DNA of 64,000 bases from Vibrio vulnificus NBRC 15645 = ATCC 27562 (GTDB lineage Bacteria; Pseudomonadota; Gammaproteobacteria; Enterobacterales; Vibrionaceae). Positions 38,156 to 47,298 of the stretch are shown piece after piece. Under the pieces are notes generated by a model. It did not search any database. It was given only the letters and a program-made list of their open reading frames with translations, and was not told the DNA's origin. Made by a program: the position numbers and the translations under genes. The DNA lies in NCBI RefSeq assembly GCF_002224265.1, contig NZ_CP012881.1, positions 2,542,001-2,606,000 of the forward strand, given 5' to 3'. Position 1 is the stretch's first letter. The number at the start of each line of letters is the position of its first letter.

Positions 38156-38178
38156 ATTCTAGATTCTAGGGATTAGGA
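38156..38178. repeat. Short inverted-orientation heptamer repeat
   Basis: Two copies of ATTCTAG followed by GGATTAGG. The stretch TTCTAGATTCTAGG (38157-38170) matches, at 13 of 14 positions, the reverse complement of two units of the array at 37176-37273. Confidence 0.75.
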
Positions 38179-38186
38179 ACTGACCT

Positions 38187-38927
38187 ATGCTGGATTTACA
38201 AGGATATGAAGCCTCTATCTTTAAAGGGGCCGTGTTAACCATCGAAGTAGCACTACTTTCCCTTGTGCTCGCCATGCTACTTGGCATGTTGGGCGCGCTT
38301 GCCAAAATGGCGCCTTATCGCTGGGCGCGTGCTATTGCCACTCTTTACACCACCATCATCAGGGGGATCCCTGATCTGGTGTTGATGATGCTGATTTTCT
38401 TCGGTGGCCAGATTTTTCTCAATAATTCGCTTTACGCGGTGAATGAATGGCTCAACGAGTGGTTTACATCGAGCGACCCAAATCACGAGTGGGTTTCCTA
38501 TTTACCGGACTATGTCGATGTGAGCCCCTTTATTGCTGGTGTGTTGACCATAGGTTTTATCTTCGGTGCCTACATGGCGGAAACCTTCCGTGGTGCCATC
38601 ATGGCGGTCGATAAGGGGGAGCTTGAGGCGGCAAAAGCGTATGGTATGAGCGCGACGCTGGCATTCCGCCGCATATTGCTTCCACAAATGGTTCGTCATG
38701 CGTTACCCGGTTTTGGTAATAACTGGTTGGTTTTGCTAAAAACCACAGCTCTGGTTTCCATCATCGGTTTAGAAGACATGGTTCGAGTGGGGTCGTTAGC
38801 GGCAGGTTCAACCAAAATGCCATTTACCTTCTATATGGCGGTGGCGCTGATTTTCCTTTTCTTTACCAGCGTTTCTACGGGCTGTTTGAAAGTCCTAGAA
38901 CGTAAATTCAGTATTCATACGAGGTAG
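38187..38927 (+). CDS. Amino acid ABC transporter permease (HisQ/ArtQ-like)
   Basis: A 246-residue inner-membrane permease with about five helices. The N-terminal helices (FKGAVLTIEVALLSLVLAMLLGML) are followed by the ATPase-contact loop EAAKAYGMSATLAFRRILLPQMVRHALPGFGNN, the EAA motif of this family. Together with the next gene it forms the heterodimeric channel for the binding protein. It ends directly against the next permease gene. Confidence 0.9.
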   Translation: MLDLQGYEASIFKGAVLTIEVALLSLVLAMLLGMLGALAKMAPYRWARAIATLYTTIIRGIPDLVLMMLIFFGGQIFLNNSLYAVNEWLNEWFTSSDPNHEWVSYLPDYVDVSPFIAGVLTIGFIFGAYMAETFRGAIMAVDKGELEAAKAYGMSATLAFRRILLPQMVRHALPGFGNNWLVLLKTTALVSIIGLEDMVRVGSLAAGSTKMPFTFYMAVALIFLFFTSVSTGCLKVLERKFSIHTR

Positions 38928-38933
38928 GTGACG

Positions 38934-39611
38934 ATGGACTTTTCATTAATCGTAGAAAGTTTTCCTATCTATCTCGAAGGCCTTTGGACAACCGCTTGGT
39001 TGGTGGCAATTTCACTGGTGATTGGTTTGGGCGTTGCCATTCCGCTTGCCATTGCGAGAAACAGTCGTAACTACTTTGTGAGCTTACCGGCTTGGGGATA
39101 CATCTATTTTTTCCGAGGCACACCTCTGTTGGTTCAACTCTATTTGATTTATTACGGGATGGATCAGTTTTTCCCCGTGAAAGATACGCTTTGGGAAAAT
39201 GCTTGGTTCTGCGCTTTGGTGGCGTTTGTTTTGAATACCTCTGCGTATACCGCCGAAATCATTCGTGGCGCGATCAACGGTTTGCCAAAAGGGGAAGTGG
39301 AAGCGGCAAAAGCCTATGGCATGAGCCATTGGATGACATATCGCCGTGTTGTATTGCCAAGTGCGTTGCGTAGAGCTCTCCCAGCCTACAGCAACGAAGT
39401 CATTTTTATGCTTCACGGCAGTGCGGTCGCCGGTATTGTGACGATTCTCGATCTTACTGGGGCTGCTCGATTGGTGAACTCGCGTTATTACGCTCCTTTT
39501 GAATCGTTTCTAACCGCAGGCCTGTTCTACATGTCGCTGACGTTTTTGATCCTTTGGGTATTCAAAAATGCGGAGAAACGCTTCCTCGCTTACCTCAGGC
39601 CATTGAGCTAA
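38934..39611 (+). CDS. Amino acid ABC transporter permease (HisM/ArtM-like)
   Basis: A 225-residue permease paired with the preceding one. The EAA loop reads EVEAAKAYGMSHWMTYRRVVLPSALRRALPAYSNE, and the sequence RNSRNYFVSLPAWGYIYFFRGTPLLVQLYLIYYGM is typical of HisM. I prefer the ATG at 38934, 9 nt after GAGG; a GTG at 38928 adjoining the upstream stop is also in frame. Last gene of the operon. Confidence 0.9.
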   Translation: MDFSLIVESFPIYLEGLWTTAWLVAISLVIGLGVAIPLAIARNSRNYFVSLPAWGYIYFFRGTPLLVQLYLIYYGMDQFFPVKDTLWENAWFCALVAFVLNTSAYTAEIIRGAINGLPKGEVEAAKAYGMSHWMTYRRVVLPSALRRALPAYSNEVIFMLHGSAVAGIVTILDLTGAARLVNSRYYAPFESFLTAGLFYMSLTFLILWVFKNAEKRFLAYLRPLS

Positions 39612-39636
39612 TTTTAGATTGTTCAACAAACTTATG

Positions 39637-39659
39637 AACGGCACCTATAGGGTGCCGTT
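39637..39659 (+). terminator. Terminator-like hairpin after the amino acid transporter
   Basis: Perfect 9-bp stem AACGGCACC-TATAG-GGTGCCGTT; the T run afterwards is weak. Confidence 0.6.
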
Positions 39660-39759
39660 ATGTTAGGTTAGTTCAAAATCAATCATCGCGATGAGCTCGT
39701 TGGTTGTTGTTCTGAAGTCATTAATTACACTAAGAAAAACAAAAAGAACGAGCGAGAAA

Positions 39760-39834
39760 ATGAACAAGATCTTTTACTCCAGCTTGCTGGCGCTTGCGGT
39801 GAGCGCTTGCGGTGAGCGCATGCGGTGGTGGTAG
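39760..39834 (+). other. Lipoprotein signal peptide separated from its protein by a frameshift
   Basis: ATG at 39760 encodes MNKIFYSSLLALAVSAC, a complete lipoprotein signal with lipobox, then runs into TAG at 39832-39834 after 24 codons. Removing one of two 13-bp repeats at 39791-39816 joins it in frame to the metalloprotease: ...AVSACGGGSGGGGS.... So this is the original start of the next gene. Confidence 0.85.
39791..39816 (+). repeat. Exact 13-bp tandem duplication causing a frameshift
   Basis: CGCTTGCGGTGAG occurs twice in direct succession, followed by a third imperfect copy (CGCATGCGGTGGT). Because 13 is not a multiple of three, the extra copy shifts the reading frame within the lipoprotein signal. 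Confidence 0.95.
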
Positions 39835-42493
39835 TGGTGGCGGTGGTTCAACAGCACAAGTCAAAACGGATGTAGAGCGGGCGCTTGAAAGCGGAAATGC
39901 CTTGCTGGTGTCCGATCCAAATGAATTTATTCAAGCCAGTCAGCGCTACGTGGCCGATTATCAGCAGCAAAACGACGCGATGCGAACGCAGTTAGCAGCC
40001 AATGCGTCGTCGCTTGAGTGGGATCCCACTCATGATGCGGCCATCATTGAGGCTACCTACGGGTTTAACCAGCCTATTTTACAGACTAACAAAGCGATGT
40101 CTGATGGTTATAAAGACCAAGAGTTAACCATTGGTGTGGCTGGCTTGAGAACCAATGATCAGCGATATGCCGTCTTAGGTAGCAACCCATTTCGCACTGC
40201 TCAACGTTTCCCGACATCTGTGAACAGTGACATGGAGAGTTGGCTGGATAACCTTCTGACATGGCTAAATGCTGGCTCATTGAAGCAAGGGGCGAACGTG
40301 GTGATCGCGCAGATGGATCAATCGCGTTATTTTCCCGATGAGCAAGCAACAAGAAATTGGTTAAGTAAACGATATGGTGAAGCGGTTAGCTACAACGATG
40401 CCAACCAGTGTGATGGTGAAAAGCTGCTGGCTTGTGTCACGGTAAAGCCTGATTTGCTGATTCTATCGCAACATATGAACAGTGGAGATTCCGTGGCGAA
40501 TGTCAAAAGCGCCGTTGAAAAAGCGCAATCAATGGGCATTCCTATCCTTTATTTGCATTGGGATGGTGGCATGACGGAATTAGGCAATGCACTTTTTGAC
40601 CTCTTTCATGTTAAGTATGTCGGTGATAACTATTGGCGAAAGCTCGGCATTAGCCAATGGAATGCCTTATCGCTGAACGGCATCATTCCGCAAGACATCG
40701 TCATTCAGCAAGCGTTACTCAATCGTTTTTTAACGGATAGCTTTACGGTGGACTTGACGCAATGTGACGACAAATCTTGCCAAGAGAGCGCCAAGATGGA
40801 CAGCGAGTTCTACTTTGCGGCAAACGCGATTCGCAACCATTTATTGTCTTTGGATCGAAGCCAAGTCGATCTGTTTAAAACCGCAGATTATCAGTATGAA
40901 AAACTGATGGTACTGCTGGCAGATCGTTATCGTCAGGATGTGGTGTTTCCAATGGATAAATCGACCACGGCATCGCTTGAGTTCCTAAAATCCTATTTTG
41001 CCGATTATGTCCAATATCATTCTCGCGCGATCAACCCAAAACAGCCGAATATGGGTAATTTTAGCCGCAGCGAATTTGGTTCCGATATCGCGCGGATCAG
41101 TAAAACGGTTCAGTTGCAATCGAAACGCAACTTTCGCTCAGCCGGTGTGTACGCTTTACCGGGTGAAACGTTCCAAATCACGCGTCGAGATAACAGCGCG
41201 GTTAAGGTGTCGATTGCGATTAACTCACTTCGAAGTGGGGCAACCCACGAGTTTTCAAAAGAGGGTTATAGCCGCCCTAAGCACCTCACCTCAACCACTT
41301 ATGAGATTAAGAGCGGTGAAACGATTCGTTTAACCTCCCCTTACGGCGGGCCGATTCAAGTCCATTTTGATGGCAACGATCTCCCCGTTAAGCTGCAGTT
41401 TACAAACGTGGCGCAACATCCCGTATGGCGAAGTGCTGAGGATAATGAACCGTTTGCCGCGCAACTGAATCAAGACCAGTTTGATTGGGCAGAGCTCATC
41501 ACACCGGGGTTTGAAGTGCATTCAAAACGCGACAAAATGCTTCAGTCGATCTCAGCGCCAGAGTGGGCGGGAAGTGCTGCTGCCATGGCACAGGCGACAG
41601 AGCGATACATGCACAATTTCCCGCACGCGTTAGCTGGCTTTAAAGGCCCGGGTATTACGGTGTTTGAGCAAGTGCAAACCTATGGTGAAAACAAAGGTTG
41701 GCAGGTGGAAAGCATCGATATGGTCAAACACATGAATGCCGATCAAGCCACCTGTGGTTATGGTTGCTCTGGTAATCCTTACGATGCCTATTGGGCATTT
41801 AGCCCAGTGGGGCACGGCGATTTGCATGAGCTTGGCCATGGGTTAGAAAAAGGCCGTTTTCGTTTTGCTGGTTGGGAAGGGCATTCCACCACCAACTACT
41901 ACTCTTATTACAGCAAGTCTCAGTATTTTATAGACACAGGCAAGGAGTCTCAGTGTCAATCTCTAGACTTCAAAGAACAATATGAGTTGTTGCAGCAGAG
42001 CCGTCAGCAGGCGGATCCCAATGCGTTTATGGCCGCTCAGAATAAAACCGGCTGGAGTTGGGGGGCGCGCATTTATATTCAGATGATGATGGCAGCGCAG
42101 CAACAAGGTATCTTGCAAGATGGCTGGCATCTATTAGGTCGCTTGCACTTGATAGAGCGTGAGTTCAATCGCTTGAAAGGAAGTGCCGAGTTATGGGGCA
42201 CGAGAAATGAGTCGATTGGCTTTGGGCAATATTCGTTGGAGGAGGCGAATAGTATGACCAATAACGATTGGCTACTGGTCGCGCTGAGTTACATTACCGA
42301 GCGAGACATGCGGGCGTATCTTGATATGTGGGGGTTTACCTTCAGTGATAAAGCGAAGCAGCAAGTGATTACTCACAATCATCCCGCGATGCCACTGAAC
42401 TATTTCGTTTCATCCAAGACGGGTTACTGCACGACAGACTTTGCTAAGCAATTTGTGCCAGTCGATGGCGTAACCGCTTGGCCGTCGAATTAG
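39812..42493 (+). CDS. ImpA-family metalloprotease lipoprotein (N-terminus out of frame)
   Basis: The 893-codon open frame encodes a large secreted zinc metalloprotease. The zinc site HELGH is at 41825-41839 (codons 672-676 of the frame), with a candidate third ligand in GWEGH about 13 residues later. Overall it resembles the ImpA/M60-like proteases that cleave host glycoproteins such as mucins in Pseudomonas and Vibrio; the substrate here is inferred. The frame as read starts at GTG (MSACGGG) with no ribosome site and no signal peptide, because a 13-bp duplication separated it from the true start at 39760. With one copy removed, the lipoprotein would have 906 residues. It may be a recent inactivation, a phase-variable state or a sequence error. 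Confidence 0.8.
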   Translation: MSACGGGSGGGGSTAQVKTDVERALESGNALLVSDPNEFIQASQRYVADYQQQNDAMRTQLAANASSLEWDPTHDAAIIEATYGFNQPILQTNKAMSDGYKDQELTIGVAGLRTNDQRYAVLGSNPFRTAQRFPTSVNSDMESWLDNLLTWLNAGSLKQGANVVIAQMDQSRYFPDEQATRNWLSKRYGEAVSYNDANQCDGEKLLACVTVKPDLLILSQHMNSGDSVANVKSAVEKAQSMGIPILYLHWDGGMTELGNALFDLFHVKYVGDNYWRKLGISQWNALSLNGIIPQDIVIQQALLNRFLTDSFTVDLTQCDDKSCQESAKMDSEFYFAANAIRNHLLSLDRSQVDLFKTADYQYEKLMVLLADRYRQDVVFPMDKSTTASLEFLKSYFADYVQYHSRAINPKQPNMGNFSRSEFGSDIARISKTVQLQSKRNFRSAGVYALPGETFQITRRDNSAVKVSIAINSLRSGATHEFSKEGYSRPKHLTSTTYEIKSGETIRLTSPYGGPIQVHFDGNDLPVKLQFTNVAQHPVWRSAEDNEPFAAQLNQDQFDWAELITPGFEVHSKRDKMLQSISAPEWAGSAAAMAQATERYMHNFPHALAGFKGPGITVFEQVQTYGENKGWQVESIDMVKHMNADQATCGYGCSGNPYDAYWAFSPVGHGDLHELGHGLEKGRFRFAGWEGHSTTNYYSYYSKSQYFIDTGKESQCQSLDFKEQYELLQQSRQQADPNAFMAAQNKTGWSWGARIYIQMMMAAQQQGILQDGWHLLGRLHLIEREFNRLKGSAELWGTRNESIGFGQYSLEEANSMTNNDWLLVALSYITERDMRAYLDMWGFTFSDKAKQQVITHNHPAMPLNYFVSSKTGYCTTDFAKQFVPVDGVTAWPSN

Positions 42494-42502
42494 CCAGTAG
42501 TG

Positions 42503-42538
42503 AAACTCAGAGAGGAGCCTAGGCTCCTCTCTGAGTTT
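42503..42538. terminator. Bidirectional terminator, metalloprotease / xthA
   Basis: A perfect 36-bp palindrome with 18-bp arms (AAACTCAGAGAGGAGCCT and its complement) between the two converging genes. Confidence 0.9.
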
Positions 42539-42559
42539 AAATCGATGAACGAATACGGG

Positions 42560-43366
42560 TTACTCAAAAGTTGCCCAAATAGGCGCATGGTCTGAGGGTT
42601 TTTCAATGCCGCGCAGCTCGTAATCGATGTCGGATTCTCGGCACTTGGCGGCCAAAGATGGCGTAGCAAGAATCACGTCAATGCGCAGGCCACGATTATC
42701 GTCAAAGCCTTTTGAGCGATAATCAAACCACGAAAACTTATCATCCACACTTGGATGCAATTTGCGGAACGTATCTTCTAAACCCCAGTCCAGCAAAGTT
42801 TGTAACCACTCACGTTCTTCGGGCTGGAAAGAACATTTGCCCGTTTTCAACCAGCGTTTACGATTCACTTCTCCAATGCCGATGTCGGCATCGATCGGGC
42901 TGATATTGATGTCACCCATCACAACCACTTGCTCACCATTGTCTCTGTGAGTGGTTAGGTACCCCATCAGATCTTGGTAAAACTGGCGTTTATAAGGGAA
43001 CTTTGTTTCGTGCGCTATGTTGTCCCCTTGCGGGAAATAGCCGTTCAACACCGTCACTTTTTCACCCTTCTCATCAAGAAAGGTTCCGATGATCATGCGC
43101 TTTTGATGTTCTTCATTATCGGTTGGGAATCCTTTTTGGATTTCGATAGGCTCTTGTTTGCACAGCAGAGCAACACCGTAATGTGCCTTCTGACCGTGGA
43201 AATAGACTTTATAGCCCATTGCTTCGACGTCTTCGACGGGGAAGGCTTCGTCGTGGACTTTGATTTCTTGCAGACCAATAACATCAGGTTGATGTTTGTC
43301 GATCAATGCTTGAAGTTGATGAAGGCGAGCTCGTAACCCATTGATGTTGAAGCTGACTATTTTCAT
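42560..43366 (-). CDS. xthA: Exodeoxyribonuclease III
   Basis: A 268-residue AP endonuclease and 3'-exonuclease of base excision repair. The start [18 protein letters not shown] is diagnostic, with the metal-binding glutamate in [11 protein letters not shown] near residue 34. Further catalytic residues are in [15 protein letters not shown] near 150 and [10 protein letters not shown] at the end. Length is that of E. coli ExoIII. AGGA precedes the ATG. Single gene. Confidence 0.97.
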   Translation of the reverse strand: MKIVSFNINGLRARLHQLQALIDKHQPDVIGLQEIKVHDEAFPVEDVEAMGYKVYFHGQKAHYGVALLCKQEPIEIQKGFPTDNEEHQKRMIIGTFLDEKGEKVTVLNGYFPQGDNIAHETKFPYKRQFYQDLMGYLTTHRDNGEQVVVMGDINISPIDADIGIGEVNRKRWLKTGKCSFQPEEREWLQTLLDWGLEDTFRKLHPSVDDKFSWFDYRSKGFDDNRGLRIDVILATPSLAAKCRESDIDYELRGIEKPSDHAPIWATFE

Positions 43367-43581
43367 TCTTGATCCTGATTCGTGTTGTTTGACTTGATGT
43401 TACCACTCAACTCAATGACTTCAAGAAGAGATAAGTAATCACAGCGATTGATCACATTGATGATTCGATAGTGCGCTACAACTTCGTAACATTTCTAATT
43501 GATATCGAGGTGAATTATGCTTTAATGGAAAGCAAATAAAACGAAAGTTTAGCTCTATTTGTTTGCGAATAAGGATGTACT

Positions 43582-45699
43582 ATGCGAACTCTTTCTGTTC
43601 AGTGGAAGATTACCCTGCTGTCGGGTTTTTGCTTGCTAATCACTTCTCTCTCTTTAATTGGCTTTTCTGTCTACAACGCGATTGCAAATCAACAGACATT
43701 GAAGCAACAAAGCACTGCGTCTGTCACCTCCAAATCAGAGCAATTAGTGAAAACTCGTGCATTACTCAATGCTACTGAGGTCTCTGAGTTTCTGAATGAG
43801 TCGCTATATCGTGCTGAAATGTTAGCGGCGAGTGCTTTGTTTTATAAGACCAATAGTGAAGAGAATTTTGGTGAGAGCGAAGTATTGCGCACAGCACTGG
43901 ATGAAATGGTTCGTAAATCGGTCGTGAATTTCAAAACCATGCAAGGGGCTTATTTGGTTTTTAAACCCAATATGCTCGATGGTGAAGACGCCAATTATGT
44001 GAATGCAGAGTATGTGGGGTCGAATGAACGTGGCCAGTTTGCTCCTTACTGGACCACGGCCAATAATGGCGAGAATGTCGTTGCCAATGTCCTTTCGGAA
44101 GCAATTTTGAAATCGGATGAAAACGGCGAGCGTTTTTTGTGTCCTCTGAACTCAGGGCAAGCGTGTATTACTTCCCCTCGCAAAATGACACAAGATGGTG
44201 GCAGCTTTTTGACCACCTCTTTGTCGGTTCCTATCCTCGTTGATGGTGACCCAATCGGCTTTATGGGTATTGATGTACGACTCGATTCTTTACTGCAAAT
44301 CGCAAACGATTCCGATAGCAGCCTTTTTAATGGGCAGGGACACATTAGCATTGTGAGTTTAGACGGCACTTTGATCGCCAGTGACGATCGCTCCAAAAGT
44401 ATTGGTAGTGCTTTTGCCAGCTCCTACGTTTCCGCGAACACATTAACGGATTGGCTTTACAGTGGGGGAGAGCAAGTTTCATGGAGTGACGATGGCGAGT
44501 GGCTACTTGTCTTTGCTCCGGTCGTCGTTGCCAACCAAACTTGGGGCGTGATCTTCGAAATGCCAAAATCGGCCGTACTCAAAGATGTCGAGACATTGGA
44601 TCAAATCATCAGTGACAAGGTTTCATCGGGCATTCAATTTGAGTTGCTGGTGGGGCTTGTCTTGGTGGTGCTAGGGCTATTTACCATCGCCTTTTCCGCC
44701 GCCAAGCTAGTGAAGCCAATTAAGGTCGTGGTGGACAGTTTACGTGACATAGAATCTGGTGAAGGGGATCTCACTCAGCGTCTAGTGGTGGGCAGCAAAG
44801 ATGAGATTGGCCAACTGGCAGAAAGTTTTAATGCTTTTTTAGATAAACTTCAGCGAACCATTGCCAATGTGGCAAAAACGTCTCAACAGCTTGCCGAACA
44901 AACAGTGGGGGCCAAACGAGCAGCAGTGGAAACCCGAACTAGCAGTGAATCGCAATTTAAAGAAGTCGATATGGTGGCTACGGCGGCTGAAGAGATGACA
45001 CAAACCGCAAGTTTGGTTGTGCAAAATGCGGAAGTGGCGGTGGAGGCAGCGAATCGAGCCAGTCGATTCGCGAATAGTGGCCGTGAAGTCATTGAGCGCT
45101 CTGAACACGAGATGCTGAAGCTGGTGGAACAAATGACTCAAGCCGTCCCTGTGGTGGAAGAGTTAGCCCGCAATAATGGCAATATTACAGAGATCCTGAC
45201 GGTCATTGAGGGCATTTCAGAGCAAACCAATCTTTTGGCGCTTAATGCGGCGATAGAAGCGGCGCGCGCTGGCGAACAAGGCCGTGGCTTTGCAGTGGTT
45301 GCAGATGAAGTTAGAAAATTGGCGAGCAGCACTCAGGATTCTGTAGCAGAAATTCGTACTGTGATTGCTCAAGTACAAAATGGCACCACAGCTGTGGTGG
45401 ATGCCATCAAGCAAGGTAACGTGTTCGCTCAGCATACCGCGACAGAAGTACAAAATGCAGTTGAGCAATTGCAAAGTGTCTTTGAGTCTATCTCGGCAAT
45501 CAATGATATGAACAGCCAGATTGTAAAAGCGGCTGAAGAACAGATGGCGGTGTCTGCGGAAGTGAATCAGAGCGTGGTCAACATTCGCGATCTCAGCGGC
45601 CAGATTTTATCGCAAGCGCAAGAGTCACAATCGGCTGGCGAAACGATTGAAGCACTATCAGCAGAGCAGCAACAATTGATGGGTCAGTTTAAAGTTTGA
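43582..45699 (+). CDS. Methyl-accepting chemotaxis protein with Cache sensor
   Basis: A 705-residue chemoreceptor. The first helix ([22 protein letters not shown]) lies near residues 9-32. The periplasmic part to about 345 has the signs of a double-Cache domain: PYWTTANNG near 155, then a region ending in [17 protein letters not shown] near 220. The second helix is near 350-375, followed by a HAMP domain ([12 protein letters not shown]) and the signalling tip [20 protein letters not shown] near 545. Double-Cache receptors of vibrios often sense amino acids or carboxylates; the ligand here is unknown. AAGGA lies 7-8 nt before the ATG. Confidence 0.95.
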   Translation: MRTLSVQWKITLLSGFCLLITSLSLIGFSVYNAIANQQTLKQQSTASVTSKSEQLVKTRALLNATEVSEFLNESLYRAEMLAASALFYKTNSEENFGESEVLRTALDEMVRKSVVNFKTMQGAYLVFKPNMLDGEDANYVNAEYVGSNERGQFAPYWTTANNGENVVANVLSEAILKSDENGERFLCPLNSGQACITSPRKMTQDGGSFLTTSLSVPILVDGDPIGFMGIDVRLDSLLQIANDSDSSLFNGQGHISIVSLDGTLIASDDRSKSIGSAFASSYVSANTLTDWLYSGGEQVSWSDDGEWLLVFAPVVVANQTWGVIFEMPKSAVLKDVETLDQIISDKVSSGIQFELLVGLVLVVLGLFTIAFSAAKLVKPIKVVVDSLRDIESGEGDLTQRLVVGSKDEIGQLAESFNAFLDKLQRTIANVAKTSQQLAEQTVGAKRAAVETRTSSESQFKEVDMVATAAEEMTQTASLVVQNAEVAVEAANRASRFANSGREVIERSEHEMLKLVEQMTQAVPVVEELARNNGNITEILTVIEGISEQTNLLALNAAIEAARAGEQGRGFAVVADEVRKLASSTQDSVAEIRTVIAQVQNGTTAVVDAIKQGNVFAQHTATEVQNAVEQLQSVFESISAINDMNSQIVKAAEEQMAVSAEVNQSVVNIRDLSGQILSQAQESQSAGETIEALSAEQQQLMGQFKV

Positions 45700-45726
45700 T
45701 GAAGGGAAGAAGGCTTCTAATTCGCC

Positions 45727-45753
45727 AGTGCCAGTCATCTCGTGACTGGCACT
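45727..45753. terminator. Hairpin between chemoreceptor gene and ybaM
   Basis: Perfect 11-bp stem AGTGCCAGTCA-TCTCG-TGACTGGCACT between converging genes; T runs are short. Confidence 0.65.
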
Positions 45754-45761
45754 AACGTGGT

Positions 45762-45929
45762 TTAAGCTTGACGATTGAGCTTCGACTCCAAATCTTGCTG
45801 GACAATCTTCAGTGCCGCTAGGGCCGTTGCAGCATCAACGTCATTGCTTTCCAATAGATAGATCAAATCGACCGCCAGTTTAATTTCATCCGGTGCTTGT
45901 TCCAGTGGTGGAGGGGAAAGGTCATTCAT
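45762..45929 (-). CDS. ybaM: YbaM family small protein (DUF2496)
   Basis: A 55-residue protein, [22 protein letters not shown], matching E. coli YbaM in its core APDxxKLAVDLIxLLE and in length. Function unknown. The start is the ATG overlapping the priC stop by one base (TAATG), so it is translationally coupled to priC; this adjacency also exists in E. coli. Confidence 0.88.
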   Translation of the reverse strand: MNDLSPPPLEQAPDEIKLAVDLIYLLESNDVDAATALAALKIVQQDLESKLNRQA

Positions 45930-46474
45930 TACTGATTTTTCTCTCTGTATGTGATCTGATTTTCTATCTTTAGCATTGCAGCTTGGCAACGCTCTAATCG
46001 CTGTTCTGTTGCTAATAACGCCTGTTGAGCTTGCGTACGAAGAAATGCAGGTGCGGTATCGAGTTCTTTCTGCTTTTCCAACACCATCTCTTTTAGTCTA
46101 CGCGTCCACTCTTGATGCTGTGCCAACTCTTGATACAACACATTGATTGGTTTGCGATAATGACTAGCATGTTTGATTTCATTCTTGCGAATGGTGGTTG
46201 TGGAGAGCTCACGTTGAATCGCAGAGAACTGAGCAACCAACTGTTCTGTGAGATATTCAGCACGTTGGGTTGTGAGTCTCTGATCTTTTTGTTCTCTTAG
46301 CAACGCATCCAAAGTCGCTTTGGTCTCTTTAACGCAGGGCACTAAGAGGCGCGCTCGGCAAGCAAACAATCGCTCATCAAACAAAGGGGTGTGATGTTCG
46401 CCTCTTTGTCTGTCTAACTGCGCGGCCTGAATAGCAAGCTCATCAAGCCGCAGCGCAATATCTTGTAGTTTCAT
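45929..46474 (-). CDS. priC: Primosomal replication protein PriC (N'')
   Basis: A 181-residue helical, basic protein that helps reload DnaB at stalled replication forks. PriC proteins diverge strongly; I recognise this one from its [21 protein letters not shown] start, the [17 protein letters not shown] segment and the linked ybaM. The ATG at 46474 overlaps the end of the TSUP gene by 4 bp (ATGA), so I prefer it to the start five codons upstream. Confidence 0.85.
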   Translation of the reverse strand: MKLQDIALRLDELAIQAAQLDRQRGEHHTPLFDERLFACRARLLVPCVKETKATLDALLREQKDQRLTTQRAEYLTEQLVAQFSAIQRELSTTTIRKNEIKHASHYRKPINVLYQELAQHQEWTRRLKEMVLEKQKELDTAPAFLRTQAQQALLATEQRLERCQAAMLKIENQITYREKNQ

Positions 46475-47253
46475 AGCGTGACAAACCAAGCTTCATAGGC
46501 CAGTTTCATGGCAAGAATACTGACGACAGTAACAAAAACCGGACGAATAAACTTTGCGCCAAATCGAATCGCAGAGTGAGCACCCACAAATGCCCCCGCC
46601 ATCAGGCAAACGCCCATGATTAATCCAAGCCCCCAGTTGATGTGCCCTAAGAAGGCGAACATGACCAACGACGTTATGTTACTGGTAAAGTTCATGGCTT
46701 TTGCGAGGCCAGAAGCCAGCAGGATATTGAGTTTATAGAGTGCCATTGAGCTGACGGTCCAGAAAGCACCGGTGCCTGGTCCCGCGACACCATCATAAAA
46801 TCCTAGTGTGGCACCTTGCACAAATTGCTTTTTGTTCAGCATTGGGCACGGCTCGGGAGTAGTGCTGTCGTGCTCTGTTTCGGGCGTTTTATGCCAAATG
46901 GTATAGATGGCAGCGGCTAAAATGATCAGTGGCAGTATTTTCTCTAACCACTCGGTACTGATGGCATCGACAAAGAGTGTGCCCAATGTGGCACCTACCA
47001 AAGTGGCTGCAAATGCGCGGAGCCAGCACTGAGGCTTAAACAGGCGTTTGCGATAGTAAGTAAATGCGGCAGTAGAAGAAGCAAACGTCGCGGCAAGTTT
47101 GTTTGTTCCTAGTGCAATATGTGGCGGTAAGCCCAGTGAAAGAAGGGCTGGAACGGTGAGCATTCCCCCTCCGCCTGCAACGGCATCGATAAATCCAGCG
47201 ATGAAAGCAACCAAAGCAAGGACAACAAGCATGGTTGGTTCTAATAATTCCAT
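46471..47253 (-). CDS. TSUP (TauE/SafE) family membrane transporter
   Basis: A 260-residue permease with about eight hydrophobic segments in two homologous halves. The first half starts VVLALVAFIAGFIDAVAGGGGMLTVPALLSLGLPPHIALGTNKLAATFAS, the signature of the family; the second repeats it at ATLGFYDGVAGPGTGAFWTVS. Members export sulfite, sulfoacetate or other organosulfur anions; closest type is YfcA. It is the first gene of a coupled trio with priC and ybaM, a grouping that may only reflect shared transcription. Confidence 0.9.
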   Translation of the reverse strand: MELLEPTMLVVLALVAFIAGFIDAVAGGGGMLTVPALLSLGLPPHIALGTNKLAATFASSTAAFTYYRKRLFKPQCWLRAFAATLVGATLGTLFVDAISTEWLEKILPLIILAAAIYTIWHKTPETEHDSTTPEPCPMLNKKQFVQGATLGFYDGVAGPGTGAFWTVSSMALYKLNILLASGLAKAMNFTSNITSLVMFAFLGHINWGLGLIMGVCLMAGAFVGAHSAIRFGAKFIRPVFVTVVSILAMKLAYEAWFVTL

Positions 47254-47298
47254 AGGGTTAACGTTCTTCTAGTTATTAATTGTGTAATGCAGCAAGTT

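Noticed and set aside
39812..39814. GTG as the natural start of the metalloprotease
   Set aside because: No ribosome site, loses the signal peptide, and lies in the duplicated repeat; the ATG at 39760 becomes in frame on removing one repeat.
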